DNA of 64,000 nt from Opitutales bacterium UBA2995 (GCA_002346535.1 DDZZ01000010.1:1-64000), one strand, 5' to 3'. Counted from the first letter of the stretch, positions 17,496 to 27,307 are shown. A program made the numbers and translations. Notes: generated from the letters alone by a model not told the origin.

Positions 17496-18782
17496 ACCAA
17501 TCAGGGCTCTGAGCGCCTGCCAAGATGCCCACAACGAGAGGAAAAACAAAAACGCAACAACCGCGTGCTCCCACCATTTGTTTTTGTAATCCGGACCAAT
17601 AAAGCCGGTTCGGGAAGTGATGTACCAAATGCTACCCGATAGAACGGGTAGGATAACTACAGACGAAGCATTGACCACGATAGTCAGAGTCACAAAACCG
17701 GGTGTACCAGGTAGCATCCATACGAGTGGAGAAAAGAAGTTCCATATCACCACCAACTTGTAAAGCTTGGTCCTTTCGACCGGAGTGGAACTTTCCTTCT
17801 CGCCACGTGCTTTCTTTCGCTGATTCGCTATATCACCCACCATGTATCCGAACCCCATGGCATTACCAATGGATGAGGTTAATACAGCCGCAAACACCCC
17901 AAGATAAAAGATCGTCCCTCCGTATTTACCCAAAGTTGCGACGAGAATTCCAGCCAGGTCATCAATGTTGCTAATCGTTTGCCCGGTTGGTTTCAGGATT
18001 TCCGCACCGACGGTCCATATGGCCAGGTCCAGAATGATTAAAACACAAACTCCGAAGGCTAGATCGTAAAGTTGCAGCTTGCGGTACTTCGGGCCCTTCC
18101 ATCGCTTTTTCTCTATGAAGTAAGGATAGAACAAATTGGTAATGGTACCACCTACTGCGCCAATCAGCGAAGTAACGATGAGCACCACTCCAAATGAACC
18201 TGTATCTTGTGGTATGGAAAAAAGAAATACGCCCTTAGCGACGGCAATCGGATCAGGACCACTCCAAAGTGCGATGCCAATAAAGGAAATACTCAATAGC
18301 CCCAGAAAAAGAAAAAAAACCATCTCGACCTTGCTAAAAATGTTCTTGAAGGTGAGGGCAGCTGCCAGCGAAACCCAAAAAGTTGCCCAGGCCCATGGCG
18401 GACCGAAACCGACGGCTTTAGAGAAGGCCTCACCAGTTCCTTTGACCATATAAGCGCCGTAAAAATGCCCCATCAGGAAAGCGACTATTCCAAAAAAGAG
18501 AGGTAAAGCCGGATGAATCCTTTGGAAGGCGGTCATGACGGATTCTCCATGATGGTTGCACAACTGGTATTTGGCGAGTATGGAAACAAATACGAAGCGT
18601 ACCGTGAGCGCCAGAGCCATGGCCCACATAAGCGAATATCCGTAGTTTCCGCCTGCCACTGCGGCATCTACTAGATCGCCGGCTCCTAGCCAAGTAAGTA
18701 CAATGATGATCCCGGGACCCATAGACCGCAGGTATTGCCAAAAGGTGGTGGGTAGGGGTGGTTCGTTAGTTCTAGTAGGCAC
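17487..18782 (-). CDS. Nramp-superfamily transporter with altered metal-site motifs
   Basis: This 431-aa membrane protein has about 11 helices and an Nramp-type opening (MGPGIIIVLTWLGAG). In classical Nramp transporters TM1 carries DPGN and TM6 carries MPH. Here the TM1 position reads GAGD (residues 33-36) and the TM6 region reads GGTITNLFYPYF, so the conserved metal-binding Asp/Asn and Met/His are not in their usual form. It probably belongs to a divergent branch; transition-metal transport cannot be assumed. It is divergent, with 153 bp between starts, from a LarA-like gene whose family uses a nickel cofactor, and overlaps the 3' end of the CBM9/PKD gene. Confidence 0.82.
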   Translation of the reverse strand: MPTRTNEPPLPTTFWQYLRSMGPGIIIVLTWLGAGDLVDAAVAGGNYGYSLMWAMALALTVRFVFVSILAKYQLCNHHGESVMTAFQRIHPALPLFFGIVAFLMGHFYGAYMVKGTGEAFSKAVGFGPPWAWATFWVSLAAALTFKNIFSKVEMVFFLFLGLLSISFIGIALWSGPDPIAVAKGVFLFSIPQDTGSFGVVLIVTSLIGAVGGTITNLFYPYFIEKKRWKGPKYRKLQLYDLAFGVCVLIILDLAIWTVGAEILKPTGQTISNIDDLAGILVATLGKYGGTIFYLGVFAAVLTSSIGNAMGFGYMVGDIANQRKKARGEKESSTPVERTKLYKLVVIWNFFSPLVWMLPGTPGFVTLTIVVNASSVVILPVLSGSIWYITSRTGFIGPDYKNKWWEHAVVAFLFFLSLWASWQALRALIGLL

Positions 18783-18935
18783 GGGTCCGGAAATCGAGAA
18801 CTGTAGAAGTCATTGCAGATATTGTCAACGACTAGAAATGGCTGACTTTTTCCAGATAATGGACAAATTTAATTTTTCAAAACTTTCGGCAATCGCTTGC
18901 CATAAGGTTTTTCACTTTTAACTATGTAAGACTTT

Positions 18936-20219
18936 ATGCCTTTATACCCAAAGATCTTCAGACTTCGTCAGCATTTTGAACGTCCACTTGTGGAAGACAT
19001 TCCCGCGGAAGTGGATACTCAGTTAGCCACCCTCTCGCTTGGTCAAAAAATTAAACCCGGTCACACGGTTGCAATTACGGCTGGCAGTCGTGGGATAGCG
19101 AACATTGCCGTCATCATCAAGGCCATTGTTGATCATCTCAAGGGATTCGGCGCTGAGCCATTTATCGTCCCGGCTATGGGAAGTCACGGTGGAGGTACGG
19201 CCGAAGGCCAGACTCAAATCATTAACGACTACGGGGTGACTGAGGATTTTTGTGGATGTCCGATCAAAGCCAGCATGGAAACCATTGTTGTGTGTGAGGC
19301 CAAAGAGCGATTTCCGGTACATTTCGACAAGTATGCTTCCGAAGCGGATCATGTAGTCGTTGTCGGGCGAATCAAACCTCACACGAACTTTACCGGGGAC
19401 ATTGAAAGCGGGCTCATGAAAATGATGTTGATTGGTCTCGGTAAGCACAACGGGGCTATCGTTTACCATCGCGCAATCAAGGATTACAATTTTGGGCAAA
19501 TTGTGCGCAGTGTGAGTCGCGAAGTGTTATCGAAATGTGGTGTTATTGCCGGTGTTGGCATTGTGGAAAATTCCTACGATGAGACTGCCAAGATTGCTGC
19601 AGTGGCTCCGCAAGAATTTGAGGAGCGGGAAAAAGAGCTTCTGTTAACTGCAAAGAAATGGATGCCACGATTACCCTTCGATTCAGCCGACCTGTTATTT
19701 GTAGATGAAATCGGAAAAAATATCAGTGGAACCGGTCTCGACACGAATGTCGTAGGCCGGAAATTTGGTTTTCATTCCGCCGGACCGGATGAAACTCCAA
19801 AAATACGCTACATCAGTGTTCGTGGACTGACTGAAGAAACCCATGGCAATGGTACTGGCATAGGCATAGCAGAAATTGCCTTGACTCGGGCCATTGAAAA
19901 ATTGGACGACAAAATTACCCGTATTAATTGCATTACCGGTGGTTCACCCATAGGCGCTATGCATCCGATTGACTTTGGAACGGACCGTGAGCTTTTGGAC
20001 ACTATGTTGCCCGGTATTGGATTGACGGATCCTATCGATGCGAAACTCATGTGGATTCAAGATACTTTACACGTTTCAGAATTAGAGGTTTCAGCGGCTT
20101 ATCTTGAAGAAGCGCGCGAACGTTCCGACCTAGAGATACTCTCAGATCCACGTCCATTGCCATTCGACGAAAAGAACATGTTGCCGGATGTGAAGACGCT
20201 GGCACAACGGTTGGTTTAA
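18936..20219 (+). CDS. LarA-like (DUF2088, lactate racemase domain) protein
   Basis: This 427-aa protein is of the LarA superfamily, whose characterised members are racemases or epimerases of 2-hydroxy acids using a nickel-pincer nucleotide. The N-terminal domain has GHTVAITAGSRGI and the PAMGSHGGGTAEGQ motif, whose His matches the first catalytic His. The second half contains GRIKPHTNFTGDIESGLMKM, where a His and a downstream Lys could correspond to the nickel-ligand His and the cofactor-bound Lys, although the spacing is longer than in Lactobacillus LarA. No larB, larC or larE is in the window, so the cofactor must come from elsewhere or the protein does something else. Substrate is unknown. 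The start at ATG 18936 fits the fold. Confidence 0.78.
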   Translation: MPLYPKIFRLRQHFERPLVEDIPAEVDTQLATLSLGQKIKPGHTVAITAGSRGIANIAVIIKAIVDHLKGFGAEPFIVPAMGSHGGGTAEGQTQIINDYGVTEDFCGCPIKASMETIVVCEAKERFPVHFDKYASEADHVVVVGRIKPHTNFTGDIESGLMKMMLIGLGKHNGAIVYHRAIKDYNFGQIVRSVSREVLSKCGVIAGVGIVENSYDETAKIAAVAPQEFEEREKELLLTAKKWMPRLPFDSADLLFVDEIGKNISGTGLDTNVVGRKFGFHSAGPDETPKIRYISVRGLTEETHGNGTGIGIAEIALTRAIEKLDDKITRINCITGGSPIGAMHPIDFGTDRELLDTMLPGIGLTDPIDAKLMWIQDTLHVSELEVSAAYLEEARERSDLEILSDPRPLPFDEKNMLPDVKTLAQRLV

Positions 20220-20317
20220 ATACTAGACTCAAGACGTGTTTCGCAAATTGAGGACCTTGCTTTCTTGTCTATTAGCGGTCCTTACAATGAAGATTTGGGC
20301 TGATTACTGGTGAGCTG

Positions 20318-20835
20318 AATTTGCTCATCATTATGACCGATGAGTACAACTTCCGAACTTTGGGTTGTTACCGCGATTTACTTAACGAAGAGCAGGCTTA
20401 CTTGTGGGGTATGGGCGTGGCGGTAGAGACGCCTCATATAGATTCACTTGCGAAGGAGGGAGCTATGTGTAGCAGCTTTTATGGTACGACACCGCTCTGA
20501 GCCGCAAAGAATTACCCTGGCTCATGGACCTGGCAAAGGATTCGGATGAATTGAGGAACTATTACAATGTTGAGCGTTATGGAACGATCGCCACGCGGTT
20601 GCGGAATAAACTTAAACAGTTGTTGATTGATATAGAAGATCCCGTGCTAAATGATCCGGAAATCAACCAGTGGTTCAATTGATGTAGGAGCTGCTTTAGC
20701 TGCGACCGATTCCTGTAAGAAATCGAAGAAGGTCGATTAAAACTGAAACCGAAAAAGAAACAAGCCAATCCGATGCGGCAAATTCTTTTTCAGAACGGCG
20801 ACAAGAATGAAAAGGAAAATGGTAACGGAAATTAG
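20318..20835 (+). pseudogene. Decayed sulfatase with central deletion and REP insertion
   Basis: The first fragment (20318-20500) translates as a sulfatase N-terminus: NLLIIMTDEYNFRTLGC, then VETPHIDSLAKEGA, ending in a stop just before the active site should appear. The next fragment gives a sulfatase C-terminus (PWLMDLAKDSDELRNYY ... NDPEINQWFN) ending at 20682, so the catalytic core is missing. A REP-like element starts at the next base. After it the same frame reopens (EIEEGRLKLKPKKKQ) and runs to a TAG at 20833-20835. The interruption is about 45 nt and keeps the frame, so the element may have landed inside the old coding sequence. Confidence 0.72.
20683..20707 (+). repeat. REP-like element (clearest copy)
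   Basis: The sequence TGTAGGAGCTGCTTTAGCTG is the clearest member of the dispersed family in this window. It abuts the TGA ending a sulfatase fragment. Similar REP-like sequences are known from many other bacteria; no transposase of the RAYT type is present here. Confidence 0.65.
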
Positions 20836-20997
20836 TCACCCGCCTGTAGAAAATAGGATGGTATAGTTGGCCATGAGAATCGTTTCGATTCCGATTCGGA
20901 AACTATAAAAGAATTGCTCAGGAGGAATTTTGGAGTTTGCTTTGGAAAATCCTGGACCTAGAGTCGATCCGTCAACCAATACTATATTTTATATACT

Positions 20998-21420
20998 ATG
21001 AACGCTCTAACTTCTTTCCTATTGCTCGTTGTTCCAATTACTCTCTTTGCGGCGGATTTACCGAAGAAGCCTTCTCCAGATGGAGCCGAGGTTTATTTCA
21101 TTTCTCCCAAAGATGGAAAAACGGTGAGCCAAACATTCACTATTCGTTTTGGCCTAAAAGGCATGGGAATCGCTCCTGCGGGAATCGATCTTCCGAATAC
21201 TGGTCATCATCATCTGGTCGTGGATCATGACGAACTGCCCGATCTTGATGTACCGCTTGGTGCATCAGAAACCTTGATACACTTTGGTCTGGGGCAAACC
21301 GAAACTGAATTAACTCTGTCACCCGGAAAACATACTTTGCAAATTGTGTTTGCGGACATGATTCATCTAGCACATAGCCCCCCTGTGATCTCTAAAAAAA
21401 TTACGATCACAGTGAAGTAA
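20998..21420 (+). CDS. DUF4399 periplasmic protein
   Basis: This is a 140-aa exported protein: signal peptide at 1-19, then a single compact beta-rich domain (DUF4399). The features of that family are visible: VYFISPKDGKTVSQTFTIRF, MGIAPAG, TGHHHLVVD and HTLQIVFADM. The His cluster (GHHH, with further His in the last third) could bind a metal, but no function is established. Length is normal for the family. It stands alone, 160 bp after a decayed sulfatase. A TM-rich decayed reading frame lies downstream. Confidence 0.85.
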   Translation: MNALTSFLLLVVPITLFAADLPKKPSPDGAEVYFISPKDGKTVSQTFTIRFGLKGMGIAPAGIDLPNTGHHHLVVDHDELPDLDVPLGASETLIHFGLGQTETELTLSPGKHTLQIVFADMIHLAHSPPVISKKITITVK

Positions 21421-22200
21421 TCTTTTAGCAAAAATTCCATAAATGAAATTCTTCGGCCTGGTGTTTGGCGGAGATGGGGCGAGCATTTATCTAGGTTTTA
21501 AGGCGATTTCCGTTTGCTGTACTTTGTAGGATCGCCTGTACAATTCTCTGTAGTGCCTTGGTAAACTATTCGATCCACGACCAATAAGAGTTGATGGTCC
21601 AATTGATAAGGATTACCATTATTCTTGATTTGGGAATATCCGCATTTGTTTGGTTACGCTGGCTAGTGAGCAAGAAGACCATAAAATGGGCAATCGGCAT
21701 TGGTGGCGGCAGGAATTGTATTGTTTTTCTGATACTTTACTATCGGTGGATTCCGGTGGAGAATGTGATGAGATGCGGTGGATTTTTGGATACGTCTGGC
21801 GATGTTGGCCGGTGTAGTACATCTTGGCATTGTAGTTGTACCGTATTTAAATCTCAAGGATTGAGATCAGTCGCTTTGGGAATATAATAAACTCCGTTTT
21901 TTACATTGAGACCTTTTTTGAGCTAGTCAGCAGCCATGAATTCTTTGTGCTAAAAATTGACGAAGAAAATTTTATCCTAATCTAGTTTTTGTCTGTATTC
22001 TTAATTATGACCCGTTTGTTTTGACAGCATGGATTGAGAGTCTATTGCTCGAAAAACTACATTCCGACGAAAGTAATTACCAAACAATGGCCTCAGATGA
22101 GTTGAGCTTCGGAGATGAATTGGAACGGGCCAGTTGCTGGTGAGGAGACTCCGCATTAATAAAAATGACGGTTTATTGTCTCTCCGGACAAATCTGGATT
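21421..22200 (+). other. Intergenic with remnant of a membrane protein
   Basis: This 780-bp gap has no intact gene. On the + strand, one frame from 21691 to 21864 reads as membrane helices (SALVAAGIVLFF ... FWIRLAMLAGVVHLGIVVV, then PYLNLKD) broken by three in-frame stops, so a membrane-protein gene has decayed here. The family is not recognised. The rest shows no supported feature. Confidence 0.4.
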
Positions 22201-23415
22201 CTAGTTCCGATAAGCTGAGTGACGTAAAATCAACAGGCTCAGACATCCGATTGCAATGATAACACCTGATACGTAGCCCACAAAAGCGGGACTCGTTTTA
22301 CTCAATAACCAGTATCCAAAAATGGGTGCCACGATGCCGCGAATACCGTTCAGGATTGAGAAGGCGCTGATATAATCGGCAACTTCGTCTTTCCCGACAA
22401 CCTTGGTCAGCCACAGTGAGTTTAGAACTTTTTGGGCTCCGAATGCCATTCCGAAGATAGCCATTCCTCCGAGCATCAGAAAATAATTGCTCGTCAGAAA
22501 ATAGGGTAGAATACCAAGGACTATAAGGACTCCCATGACGGATTGAATAGACTCGACGCGCATAAGGTCAAACATCCTTCCCCATATTCGATTAGTAACA
22601 AGCGATACGGTTAGCGGTATTATGGCCACGAGCAGGCTGATTTCTGTGTTGGATAATTTCATTCCGTATCGTTCGTTACCTGCGTATTCTATCCGCATTG
22701 GCCAGGCCATGAGATTTCCAAATTCTATGAGTAACCAAAAAATAGCCAATTTACTAAAGCGGGGGTTTTTCCAGAAGAGACTTAACGTGTGGTAGGGGAA
22801 ACGACTTGTTGGTTTTGTCAGGATTTCAGAAGGGATTCGGTAGTAGGAATAAGAAGCGGAAAAATAGGCCGTTCCTGCAATGGCGAGAATCCATATGTAG
22901 TTGTCTAGATTCTGGTCCATGAGAACTCCAAACAGTTGGGATACTACCAGAAAAGCGAATCCTTGAATCATTGCTGTTGTACCGACCCATTTTCCGCGCC
23001 TCAGAGGGTGGTAGTTTTCAACCAAAATTTTGGGTAACAATGTGAATCCTTGAACTCCGATCAACATGGTCATTGTCAATGCAATGACAAACTGATTGGC
23101 TGATTGGGCAAATATGCTGACAATGAATAAGACTCCGGTTATAAAGGTATAAAGGCTACATGCGTTATTGCTTCGCATGCGAAGCGAGGAAACAATCCAT
23201 AAGAAAAGAGGCATTAAAAACATGCCGATCCAGACTCCTGCTGCCAGGATACTTTTTTGAGTGCTTGAAGCGTCGAAGATACGAATGGCAATCAGAAGAA
23301 CAAAAATCCCATATACAGGTTCAATGATCCCCCCGGAGAGGCTCCTGAAGCGATCCCAGAAATAGGTGACTCCCTCATGGGGATGGGAATCTTGACCTTT
23401 AGATAGATCAGACAC
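22201..23415 (-). CDS. MFS transporter
   Basis: This is a 404-aa major facilitator with about 12 hydrophobic segments. The second half has the helix-loop motif NRIWGRMFDLM, similar to motif A. The N-terminus is short and charged (residues 1-22) before the first helix, which is normal. There is no sequence-level indication of substrate. It is transcribed toward the decayed region at 21421 and is divergent from the aldose dehydrogenase gene at 23762. The start at ATG 23415 gives a sensible cytoplasmic N-terminus. Confidence 0.83.
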   Translation of the reverse strand: MSDLSKGQDSHPHEGVTYFWDRFRSLSGGIIEPVYGIFVLLIAIRIFDASSTQKSILAAGVWIGMFLMPLFLWIVSSLRMRSNNACSLYTFITGVLFIVSIFAQSANQFVIALTMTMLIGVQGFTLLPKILVENYHPLRRGKWVGTTAMIQGFAFLVVSQLFGVLMDQNLDNYIWILAIAGTAYFSASYSYYRIPSEILTKPTSRFPYHTLSLFWKNPRFSKLAIFWLLIEFGNLMAWPMRIEYAGNERYGMKLSNTEISLLVAIIPLTVSLVTNRIWGRMFDLMRVESIQSVMGVLIVLGILPYFLTSNYFLMLGGMAIFGMAFGAQKVLNSLWLTKVVGKDEVADYISAFSILNGIRGIVAPIFGYWLLSKTSPAFVGYVSGVIIAIGCLSLLILRHSAYRN

Positions 23416-23761
23416 GTTTAGTGTGTTGTATTATAGATTCCTTAACAAAATGCGAGATCGGCGTGTGGCTACTGGCAAGGCTGCTATCTTGCATTAGGGC
23501 TGGTGCCCCATGTTCGAGCAGCGAAGGCCGGCAGTAGTCGTACGCCGCCTCATCAGCAGGGCAAACGGTTTTTCTGGCAACCAGTATTGGATCGAGTCGC
23601 CAGGGTCTTTAGACTCAAGCGACACACACCGTCTTTGGGAGGTGCAAAAATCGCTATAGCATCTTGGCAAGTTATTTTTAATACACCACACCAATTGAAA
23701 TAAGAAGGATTGATTGAGGAGGATGGCTTATGATTCAATGCTTCTTTATTTAGGTCAAACT
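23416..23761. other. Divergent intergenic region
   Basis: It lies between the MFS gene and the aldose dehydrogenase gene. A locally more GC-rich block (about 23500-23660) yields, on the - strand, a protein-like stretch (DEAAYDYCRPSLLEHGAP) that is interrupted by stops; it may be a gene remnant of unknown family. Promoters for both neighbours should be here but no clear boxes were seen. Confidence 0.3.
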
Positions 23762-25186
23762 ATGAATTTTATCCTGTCTCTGGTTTTTGTTGGCTTGTTG
23801 TTGGCCTGCACCGCTCTCGCCCAAGAAGATAAAACTCCAGTTATTGATGCAGGCAAATTATACGAGACTTATTGTGCTGCTTGCCACGGTATCAATATGG
23901 AAGGGGCGCAACACACACCGCTCCGAAAAGACAATTGGGCTTATGGCCGAGACCGGTTGCGCATGTATCGCAGTGTGATGTTTGGAATTCCCAATACAGA
24001 CATGATTCCCTGGTCGCAGTTACTGACTGAAGAGCAAGGCTATGCTTTGGTGGACTATATTATCGAAAGTCAGGATTCACCGCCGAATGCCGAAAGGGAA
24101 TTGCCGACACAGCTAAAGACACGGGACTATTTGATAAAAGTGGAAACTGTTGTGGTCGAAGGATTTAATTCATCTCCGTGGAGCCTTGAATTTATTGATG
24201 AAAGACGTGCATTGGTGACTGAGCGCCGCGGTGGGCTTCGATGGATTGTTGATGGCAAACTGGATCCGCAACCGATTGAAGGGGTTCCGGCAACGACACA
24301 ATACGGCGATTCCGGCTTTTACGATTTGGAGATCCATCCGGATTATAAAAGCAACGGTTGGATCTATTTTAGCCATGTCCATCCGCTGGGAGACGGTTCG
24401 ACACGAGATACTCCCGCTATGACACGCGTCATACGCGGTCGAGTAGAGGGACACCATTGGGTTGATCAGGAAGTCATTTTTCAACTCGATGATGCTCGGC
24501 ATTTCGTCCAGGGAACGCGTTGGGGCTCGCGTATGTTGTTCGACATGCATGGCTATCTATATTTTTCCATTGGTGATATCGGCAGAAATGACGACGTTCA
24601 GCAGCTTCAATTTCCTGCCGGAAAATCCTATCGGATATTTCCAGATGGATCGATTCCTCCCGATAATCCTTTCGTAGGGGTCGAAGGTGGCATCGAGGAA
24701 ATTTTTACTATCGGTAACCGTAATATTCAGGGCTTGGCACAACATCCAGTGACCGGTGTAATTTGGGCTACCGAACACGGTCCCTTGGGTGGTGATGAAC
24801 TCAATATTTTGCAGAAAGGGAATAATTACGGATGGCCGGTCATTACTCACGGGCTTCAGTACACCGGAGACCGCGTATCACCCTTAACTCATAAAGAAGG
24901 GATGGAGCAACCCGTTAAATTTTGGACACCTTCGCCCGCACTCAGCGCAATAGAATTTTATACAGGCCACCTATTTCCAAAGTGGAAAAACAATGCCTTC
25001 GTAGCCACTTTGGCTTTTGAGGAAATCAAACGACTCAATCTTGGAAAGACAAGAGTCATGTCGGAAGAGGTAATCATGAAAAACCACGGCAGACTTCGAG
25101 ATATAAAGACGGGTCCAGAAGGAGGCATATGGGTCGTCTTGAATAATCCTCATTCAGTTATTCGATTGATTCCACAAGATATTTAA
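23762..25186 (+). CDS. Cytochrome c-PQQ-type aldose (glucose/sorbosone) dehydrogenase
   Basis: This 474-aa exported protein fuses an N-terminal cytochrome c to a GSDH-type propeller. The ATG at 23762 gives a compact signal sequence ending in LLLAC, a possible lipoprotein site; an upstream ATG at 23714 would add 16 residues. The heme site is CAACHG (near residue 40) with a Met ligand in NTDMIPW. The propeller (about 125-470) shows PWSLEFIDE, FYDLEIHPDY, HFVQGTRWGSRM, GNRNIQGLAQHP, and TEHGPLGGDELN, typical of soluble PQQ-dependent sugar dehydrogenases. It would oxidise aldoses outside the inner membrane with its own heme as electron outlet. A sodium symporter gene begins 21 bp after its stop, so the two are probably co-transcribed. 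Confidence 0.88.
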   Translation: MNFILSLVFVGLLLACTALAQEDKTPVIDAGKLYETYCAACHGINMEGAQHTPLRKDNWAYGRDRLRMYRSVMFGIPNTDMIPWSQLLTEEQGYALVDYIIESQDSPPNAERELPTQLKTRDYLIKVETVVVEGFNSSPWSLEFIDERRALVTERRGGLRWIVDGKLDPQPIEGVPATTQYGDSGFYDLEIHPDYKSNGWIYFSHVHPLGDGSTRDTPAMTRVIRGRVEGHHWVDQEVIFQLDDARHFVQGTRWGSRMLFDMHGYLYFSIGDIGRNDDVQQLQFPAGKSYRIFPDGSIPPDNPFVGVEGGIEEIFTIGNRNIQGLAQHPVTGVIWATEHGPLGGDELNILQKGNNYGWPVITHGLQYTGDRVSPLTHKEGMEQPVKFWTPSPALSAIEFYTGHLFPKWKNNAFVATLAFEEIKRLNLGKTRVMSEEVIMKNHGRLRDIKTGPEGGIWVVLNNPHSVIRLIPQDI

Positions 25187-25207
25187 TTTCCAATACCTCC
25201 ACTTGTT

Positions 25208-26944
25208 GTGACAATTTACACCATAACCGTTCTGCTTAGCGTACTTGCCTATATCGCTGTCGGTAACTACGCGGGTAGAAAAGTAAAGGGTCTCGAAGAC
25301 TATTTTGTGGTAGGCCGCCAGGCGCCGACCATACTGATTGTTGGTACGCTCGTCGCCAGTTTTTTGAGCACCAACACCTTTCTTGGAGAGGCTGGATTGG
25401 TTTACGGATTTGTTGCTGGGGGAAGAATACTTGGACCATCCCTGGTAGTTGCCGGTTACATTTATGGCGCCTTGTACTTTGGTCGTTATTTGCGACGCAG
25501 CCGATCCCTGACGGTTGCGCAGTATTTTGCTGATCGATTCGATAGCCGCCGGGTTCAGGTAATAGCGGGTATCACGGTATTTGTGGGGATTGGATTTTAT
25601 TTAATAGCAGTAACTCAGGGTGTAGCGGTGATTCTATCCGATCTGACGGCTCTCTCATATAGGCAAGGACTCATCGTCGCCTGGGCCAGTTATACTTCTT
25701 TCACCCTCTATTCAGGGTCTCGAGGAGTCGTTCTCACGGACACGATGATGTTCTTCCTGTTCTCCACCATTACGGTGGCCGCCATGCTATTTATTTTTGA
25801 CGAGCATGGAGGATGGGTTGCTTCAGTAGGCAAGCTAACGTTTCTCCAGGAAAAACCTAGTTTAATGACCTGGCATGGTATGGTTGGACCGGGAGAACGG
25901 TGGGAAACTCCCGCCGAATTCTTGATCTGGTTAATTATCATTGGTATTGCGTGGAGTTTCGTTACGGCCATCAGCCCCTGGCAATCCAGTCGCTATTTAA
26001 TGGCGAAAGATGAACATGTTGTGCTGAGATCAGCCTGCATTGCCGGGATTGCTATTCCATTGATTCAGACGATGGTATACGCCGCGGCTGTTACAGTAAA
26101 TCTCAGTGATGCGAACATTGTACCTAAGGAACGGGCTCTGATTTGGGCAGCGCAATATATAATTCCACCGTTATTTGGTGCTTTGGTGATTGCAGGTTTG
26201 GTAGCTGCTGCGCTGTCTTCGGCAACGACCTTCCTCTCCTTGATCGGGTTTAACGTAAGTAACGACATCATTCAATTCAAGCATACGAAACCTGAAAACC
26301 AATTGAAATTTAGCCGGCAGATGATGTTGATGGTGAGTATTATTGCATTGGTGGTCTGCCTTTCTATCGAGCAGGAATTGTTTTGGCTGACTTACTTTGC
26401 AGGGACAATGTTTGCTTCTGCCTGGGGGCCGGTTGCTTTTATGAGTGTGTGGAGCGATCGCATTACTGCGAGTGCTGCTTTTTGGGGAATCACAACAGGA
26501 TTCCTCGGAAATGCTATCCCCAAGCTTTTCGTAACTATGGGATTGTTAAAACTTCCTGTTTACATGGATCCCGTTCTCATTGGTGCTGTTATTAGTCTTT
26601 CTGTGGTGATAATTGTCTCTCTCAACACTGAGGTGACTGAAAAGGAACGTACCTACCGGTTACACCTACTGAAAACACCCGAAGAGGAATTCAATGATAA
26701 GGCGACCAACAAAACGGTAAAATTCGGCTTTGCCCTGATTATTTTCGGAATCGTTAAAGCTGCGATTCTTGTTTATTTCTACGTGGTGCCTTATTTCCGT
26801 GCATTGCATCCGACTGGTCAGATGCTGGCCAAAGACTGGTGGAGCGGGGAGGCTTGGTTCGCCTATTCCTGGTCGATCCTTTACGGGATACTTGGCTGCC
26901 TTGTCGTTTTTGGAGTGCGGAAGTTTTACAGACAACAGTCCTGA
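25208..26944 (+). CDS. Sodium:solute symporter (SSS family)
   Basis: This 578-aa inner-membrane transporter has about 13-14 helices. The GTG at 25208 is the only start before the first helix. SSS features include YFVVGRQAPT after TM1, the SFLSTNTFLGEAG helix, SLTVAQYFADRFDSRRVQV and AAALSSATTFLSLIGFNVSND. It probably imports a sugar or sugar acid with sodium. It follows the aldose dehydrogenase by 21 bp, suggesting that the product (for instance an aldonate or lactone-derived acid) may be its substrate; this is inference. A 363-bp gap with no supported gene follows (26945-27307). Confidence 0.87.
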   Translation: MTIYTITVLLSVLAYIAVGNYAGRKVKGLEDYFVVGRQAPTILIVGTLVASFLSTNTFLGEAGLVYGFVAGGRILGPSLVVAGYIYGALYFGRYLRRSRSLTVAQYFADRFDSRRVQVIAGITVFVGIGFYLIAVTQGVAVILSDLTALSYRQGLIVAWASYTSFTLYSGSRGVVLTDTMMFFLFSTITVAAMLFIFDEHGGWVASVGKLTFLQEKPSLMTWHGMVGPGERWETPAEFLIWLIIIGIAWSFVTAISPWQSSRYLMAKDEHVVLRSACIAGIAIPLIQTMVYAAAVTVNLSDANIVPKERALIWAAQYIIPPLFGALVIAGLVAAALSSATTFLSLIGFNVSNDIIQFKHTKPENQLKFSRQMMLMVSIIALVVCLSIEQELFWLTYFAGTMFASAWGPVAFMSVWSDRITASAAFWGITTGFLGNAIPKLFVTMGLLKLPVYMDPVLIGAVISLSVVIIVSLNTEVTEKERTYRLHLLKTPEEEFNDKATNKTVKFGFALIIFGIVKAAILVYFYVVPYFRALHPTGQMLAKDWWSGEAWFAYSWSILYGILGCLVVFGVRKFYRQQS

Positions 26945-27307
26945 CGACTTCAGCTTAAAAAAGATTAAATATTCCTCATGCCTTAGTGTGTCAATTTTCT
27001 GAATACTAATTGAGCCCAGAGAATGGCTACTATCGTCATGACGATGTTGATAATCGCCAGTTGCGCCTAGCATTCGGTGCAGGAGTTCCGCAGAATTTAG
27101 ACCGATGAATGCAAGAATTAGGTTTGTCGAGTATTAGCCGCCAAAAGATTGAAATCTTTCGGGTGATTTATGTTAGTCCTAGTTACCCAAAGGAGGATCA
27201 ATAGATCATTTCTTGATTCTACGGTGAAAAATTCCAATAAGTCGTTCGAATTTGCTAGGCTAATGTTTGGGAGATCAATAACCTGCCTGAAATTCTTTTT
27301 TGGTTTA
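26945..27307. other. Intergenic, nothing recognised
   Basis: It lies between the symporter and the 1392-aa propeller gene. An in-frame upstream ATG at 27170 would extend the next gene by 46 residues, but those residues (for instance RINRSFLDSTVKNSNKSF) have no match to the domain build and precede a normal signal peptide. The last 60 bases are AT-rich and may hold the promoter. Confidence 0.3.

Noticed and set aside
26666..27073. 135-codon - strand frame at the end of the symporter gene
   Set aside because: Mostly antisense to a confidently assigned sodium symporter; no independent support.
27170..27307. N-terminal extension of the 1392-aa propeller protein
   Set aside because: The 46 added residues have no domain match and would bury the signal peptide; ATG 27308 is preferred.
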